Of a DNA stretch of 64,000 nt, positions 61,894 through 64,000 are shown piece by piece. Each line of letters begins with the position of its first letter. The stretch's first letter is position 1. The stretch lies in assembly GCF_035989265.1 (NCBI RefSeq), contig NZ_JAYKZX010000001.1, forward strand, positions 558,001 through 622,000, written 5' to 3'. The notes under the pieces were generated by a model that worked only from the letters and a program-made list of their open reading frames with translations, searched no databases and had not been told where the DNA came from. The DNA comes from Sphingobium sp. HWE2-09. Its GTDB lineage: Bacteria; Pseudomonadota; Alphaproteobacteria; Sphingomonadales; Sphingomonadaceae. The position numbers were made by a program, and so were the translations under genes.

Positions 61894-62658
61894 TTATTTC
61901 ACGCCGAACAGGAAGTTCAGCACGAGCTCATTAACCTCTTTCGGACGCTCGATAGTCGTCCAGTGCCCAGTCCGAGCAAGGATGTAAAAGGCGGAGTCGG
62001 GGAACTTCGCCGCAAGCGCAGAAACCACGGGGGGCGGCGATGTGTTGTCTTCGTCGCCCGTGATGAGGATGGCAGGAACTAGGATTCGCGCGACATCGGC
62101 CGCCACGCAGGTAGCGAGCGCCTCGCAGTGTCGCGCATAACCTTCTGCTGGCTGGCGCATAATGAATTCGCGCACGAAGGCCGCAATTGCCGGCTGATTC
62201 GCCTTGGTGTCAGCTGAGGTGCCGGCGGCGACGATCTGGTCGGCGATCTCACCAAGGCCTTCTTCGCGCGCCTTGGCGGCGCGCGCCTTCATCGCCTCGC
62301 GGCCAGCTTCACCCGGCGCGTGGACAGGGCCGATCAGCGTGAGCGAGCGAACCTTCTCCGGCGTCTTCAGAGCGAGATGCTGCGCGACAACGGTCCCCAT
62401 CGAATGGGCGACGACATGAACGGGCTTGTCGACACCGATCTGCTCAAGAACGCCAAGCGCTGCGTCGACAAGCCCATCAATCGTGTTCTTGCCCTTTGAG
62501 TCCGATTGGCCCGCGCCAGGCAGATCGAAGCGATGACAGGTGAAGAAGCGCGAGAGCGCAGAAACCTGCGGACCGAACACGTTGGACGTGCCGCCAAGGC
62601 CGTGGATGAACAGGATCGGATCGCCCGATCCGGTCGTTTCGATGTAGTAATTGGGCAT
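61894..62658 (-). CDS. alpha/beta hydrolase (ring-fission-product hydrolase type)
   Basis: 254 residues of the alpha/beta hydrolase fold: ILFIHGLGGTSNVFGPQVSA (oxyanion HG), VHVVAHSMGTVVAQHLAL (nucleophile Ser), ILITGDEDNTSPPPVV (Asp), and ARTGHWTTIERPKEVNELVL (His). The catalytic triad is complete. ATG at 62658 follows the FAH stop; a TTG at 62664 overlapping that stop is the alternative. With the FAH upstream it forms a tight two-gene unit. Family members hydrolyse C-C or ester bonds, including meta-cleavage products and enol-lactones. Confidence 0.9.
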   Translation of the reverse strand: MPNYYIETTGSGDPILFIHGLGGTSNVFGPQVSALSRFFTCHRFDLPGAGQSDSKGKNTIDGLVDAALGVLEQIGVDKPVHVVAHSMGTVVAQHLALKTPEKVRSLTLIGPVHAPGEAGREAMKARAAKAREEGLGEIADQIVAAGTSADTKANQPAIAAFVREFIMRQPAEGYARHCEALATCVAADVARILVPAILITGDEDNTSPPPVVSALAAKFPDSAFYILARTGHWTTIERPKEVNELVLNFLFGVK

Positions 62659-62660
62659 GT

Positions 62661-63539
62661 TCAAGCAACCTTATTTGTAAGCCGACCAAGGCCGGAGATT
62701 TCGATGGAGATCTCATCACCACGCGCGAGATACTTGGGCGGATCAAATCCGATGCCAACACCCGCCGGGGTGCCGGTGGCGATCAAGTCGCCAGGAAGCA
62801 GGGTCAAACCGCCGCTCAGCGTCTCGATCAGGGTCGGTACGTCGAAGATGAGGTCAGAGGTGCTGGCGTCCTGCCGCAACTCACCATTGACCCAGCACTG
62901 CAGATGCAGATCATCAACATTCACTTCGTCGGCAGTAACGATGTAGGAGCTGGTCGGGCAGAAGGTGTCGAGCGACTTGCCGATGAACCACTGCTTGTGC
63001 TTCAACTGCAGATCACGCGCGGTCATATCGTTGATTATCAGAAAGCCGAAGACATGATCGAGGGCGTCCGCCTTAGAAATGCCGCGACCGCTCTTGCCCA
63101 TCACCACCCCGAGTTCGGCCTCATAGTCAATACTGTCGGAAAGGCCAGTCGGATAGAGGATGTCCTCGCCATTGGCGATGACGGTTTCGGGTGCCTTGGT
63201 AAAGATGATCGGCGCCGTCGGGATGGCCTCGCTCGCGTCCTTGGCCGAACTGTCGAACCCACTCTTGGTGAACTCGTGCGCATGCGCATGATAGTTCTTG
63301 CCGACGCACATTACGTTGCGGCTCGGGACGATCGGCGGCGCGAACGTCACGTCGCTCAGGCGCTCGCCGGCGCCTGAAGGAGCAAGGCGGGCCTTTACAT
63401 CATCGTAGATGCGAATGAGGTCGACCATGGTGTCGATCGGCTGGTCGAGCAGGTCCGAGACCGGCCAGTATTGATCAGTCTCGGGGGAGACGACCGCAAC
63501 AACGTCGCCCGTTCCCGTTCTAAGGGTTGCTAGTTTCAT
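62661..63539 (-). CDS. FAH-family hydrolase, fourth paralogue
   Basis: 292 residues. SRNVMCVGKNYHAHAHEFTK, DSIDYEAELGVVMGKSGRGI (metal Glu pair), GFLIINDMTARDLQLKHKQW, FIGKSLDTFCPTSSYIVTAD, and LLPGDLIATGTPAGVGIGFD are full FAH signatures. These are closest to the common FAH/2-hydroxyhepta-2,4-diene-1,7-dioate isomerase or acylpyruvase group (KNY.AHA.E, GKSFDT). ATG at 63539 starts MKLATLRTG; the frame also allows an ATG at 63542. It is more typical than the three core-island FAHs. It is cotranscribed with the alpha/beta hydrolase. Confidence 0.93.
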   Translation of the reverse strand: MKLATLRTGTGDVVAVVSPETDQYWPVSDLLDQPIDTMVDLIRIYDDVKARLAPSGAGERLSDVTFAPPIVPSRNVMCVGKNYHAHAHEFTKSGFDSSAKDASEAIPTAPIIFTKAPETVIANGEDILYPTGLSDSIDYEAELGVVMGKSGRGISKADALDHVFGFLIINDMTARDLQLKHKQWFIGKSLDTFCPTSSYIVTADEVNVDDLHLQCWVNGELRQDASTSDLIFDVPTLIETLSGGLTLLPGDLIATGTPAGVGIGFDPPKYLARGDEISIEISGLGRLTNKVA

Positions 63540-64000
63540 CACTCTCTCCCGTAACCATTAGCTGACAAATGTGAACCATTGACTGGCGAATACATGCGCC
63601 AAGTAGGACATTGGGTCAAGATAAAGAGGGTATGGAGCAGAAAAATAAATCCTATGCGCAATATTGGTATAGATGTGGTTCAGTTCAGCGGAAATTCTTA
63701 GAACACATCCCTGCAACGACGCGATTTCAGAAGTGAGGCGCGACCACGAGCCGTATGCCAGCCGCCTCGTGATTTCGCATTGGCCGCTTTGACGAAGCTT
63801 GCAAGTCTCCCAAGGCCGATCGATGCGAGGCCGAGGACAGACTAATGCCGGCGCCCCGACGGAGCAATCATACGCGTCCCGAGTCGCCAGGCGCCAAAGT
63901 GCGGCAATCTCCAAGCTGACGAACCGGTCGGATACGCGTTCGCATTAGAAATCGTCGCCAGCGTGTCCGCGCCTAACCGGCTGCTTAGCAGCGATGCGGG
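63540..64000. other. upstream region of the last FAH unit, no confident gene
   Basis: A minus-strand frame at 63558-63914 (118 codons) has no recognised family and no clear start. A/T-rich sequence around 63620-63700 would suit the promoter of the FAH/hydrolase unit. Confidence 0.3.

Noticed and set aside
1..64000. tRNA, rRNA, CRISPR array, replication origin or integrase attachment site
   Set aside because: Looked for repeat-spacer patterns, tRNA-like ends and integrase genes; none was convincing by eye.

Overview
The window reads as accessory DNA of a high-GC alphaproteobacterium, most probably a sphingomonad (Sphingobium, Novosphingobium or Sphingomonas type). The basis is the mix of TonB-dependent receptors, LysR-controlled aromatic-type catabolic genes, fumarylacetoacetate hydrolase (FAH) paralogues and glycosidases. 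It is probably plasmid or integrative-element DNA. It opens inside a conjugation gene (TraG-like, cut by the left edge) and is littered with insertion sequences and decayed genes. No rRNA, tRNA, CRISPR array or replication origin was recognised.

Layout. 1-7.3 kb: TraG, a small membrane protein, fused IS3/IS630 remnants, a cytochrome P450 and an IS5-family element. 7.3-12.8 kb: MFS exporter, AraC regulator, aldo/keto reductase, 5-formyl-THF cyclo-ligase and a decayed siderophore-interacting protein (SIP). 13.1-18.3 kb: an intact Tat-exported alpha-L-rhamnosidase (GH78), then GH43 and DoxX-like remnants. 18.3-42.2 kb is the core catabolic island. Two related modules (VOC dioxygenase-like protein, FAH hydrolase, LysR; the first with a TonB receptor and a Rieske oxygenase pseudogene) lead into a tight operon of VOC, D-2-hydroxyacid dehydrogenase, divergent enolase and APH-type kinase. 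A long opposing array follows: TonB receptor, GH3 glucosidase, Gfo/Idh oxidoreductase, cyclase, FAH, FAD monooxygenase and ACMSD-type amidohydrolase. 42.8-46.0 kb: IS3 remnant, an IS256 element with an 8-bp target duplication, and a scrap heap of YdeP, GH15 and SDR fragments. 46.0-50.4 kb: polysaccharide deacetylase-family protein, VOC, PRISE-type reductase, atypical SDR and a divergent LysR. 50.4-54.8 kb: decayed second copies of the aldo/keto reductase and cyclo-ligase, a COQ7-type hydroxylase, a cupin and the intact SIP. 55.2-57.8 kb: an unusual IMP dehydrogenase resembling the Tritrichomonas enzyme, and a 3-hydroxyisobutyrate dehydrogenase-family protein. 58.3-61.4 kb: an IS66 element with a passenger gene and perfect 8-bp target duplication. 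61.9-63.5 kb: alpha/beta hydrolase plus FAH pair.

How it may work together (inference). TonB receptors import a plant-derived phenolic glycoside. The rhamnosidase and beta-glucosidase remove sugars. The FAD monooxygenase, VOC proteins, cyclase, FAH hydrolases and ACMSD-type enzyme hydroxylate, cleave and trim the aglycone. The dehydrogenase/enolase-like/kinase set looks like a reworked 2-hydroxyacid (glycerate-like) route. A motif with core TCCAATC recurs at four promoters of the two modules and suggests a common LysR regulon. The most novel parts are the enolase-like operon and that shared operator.
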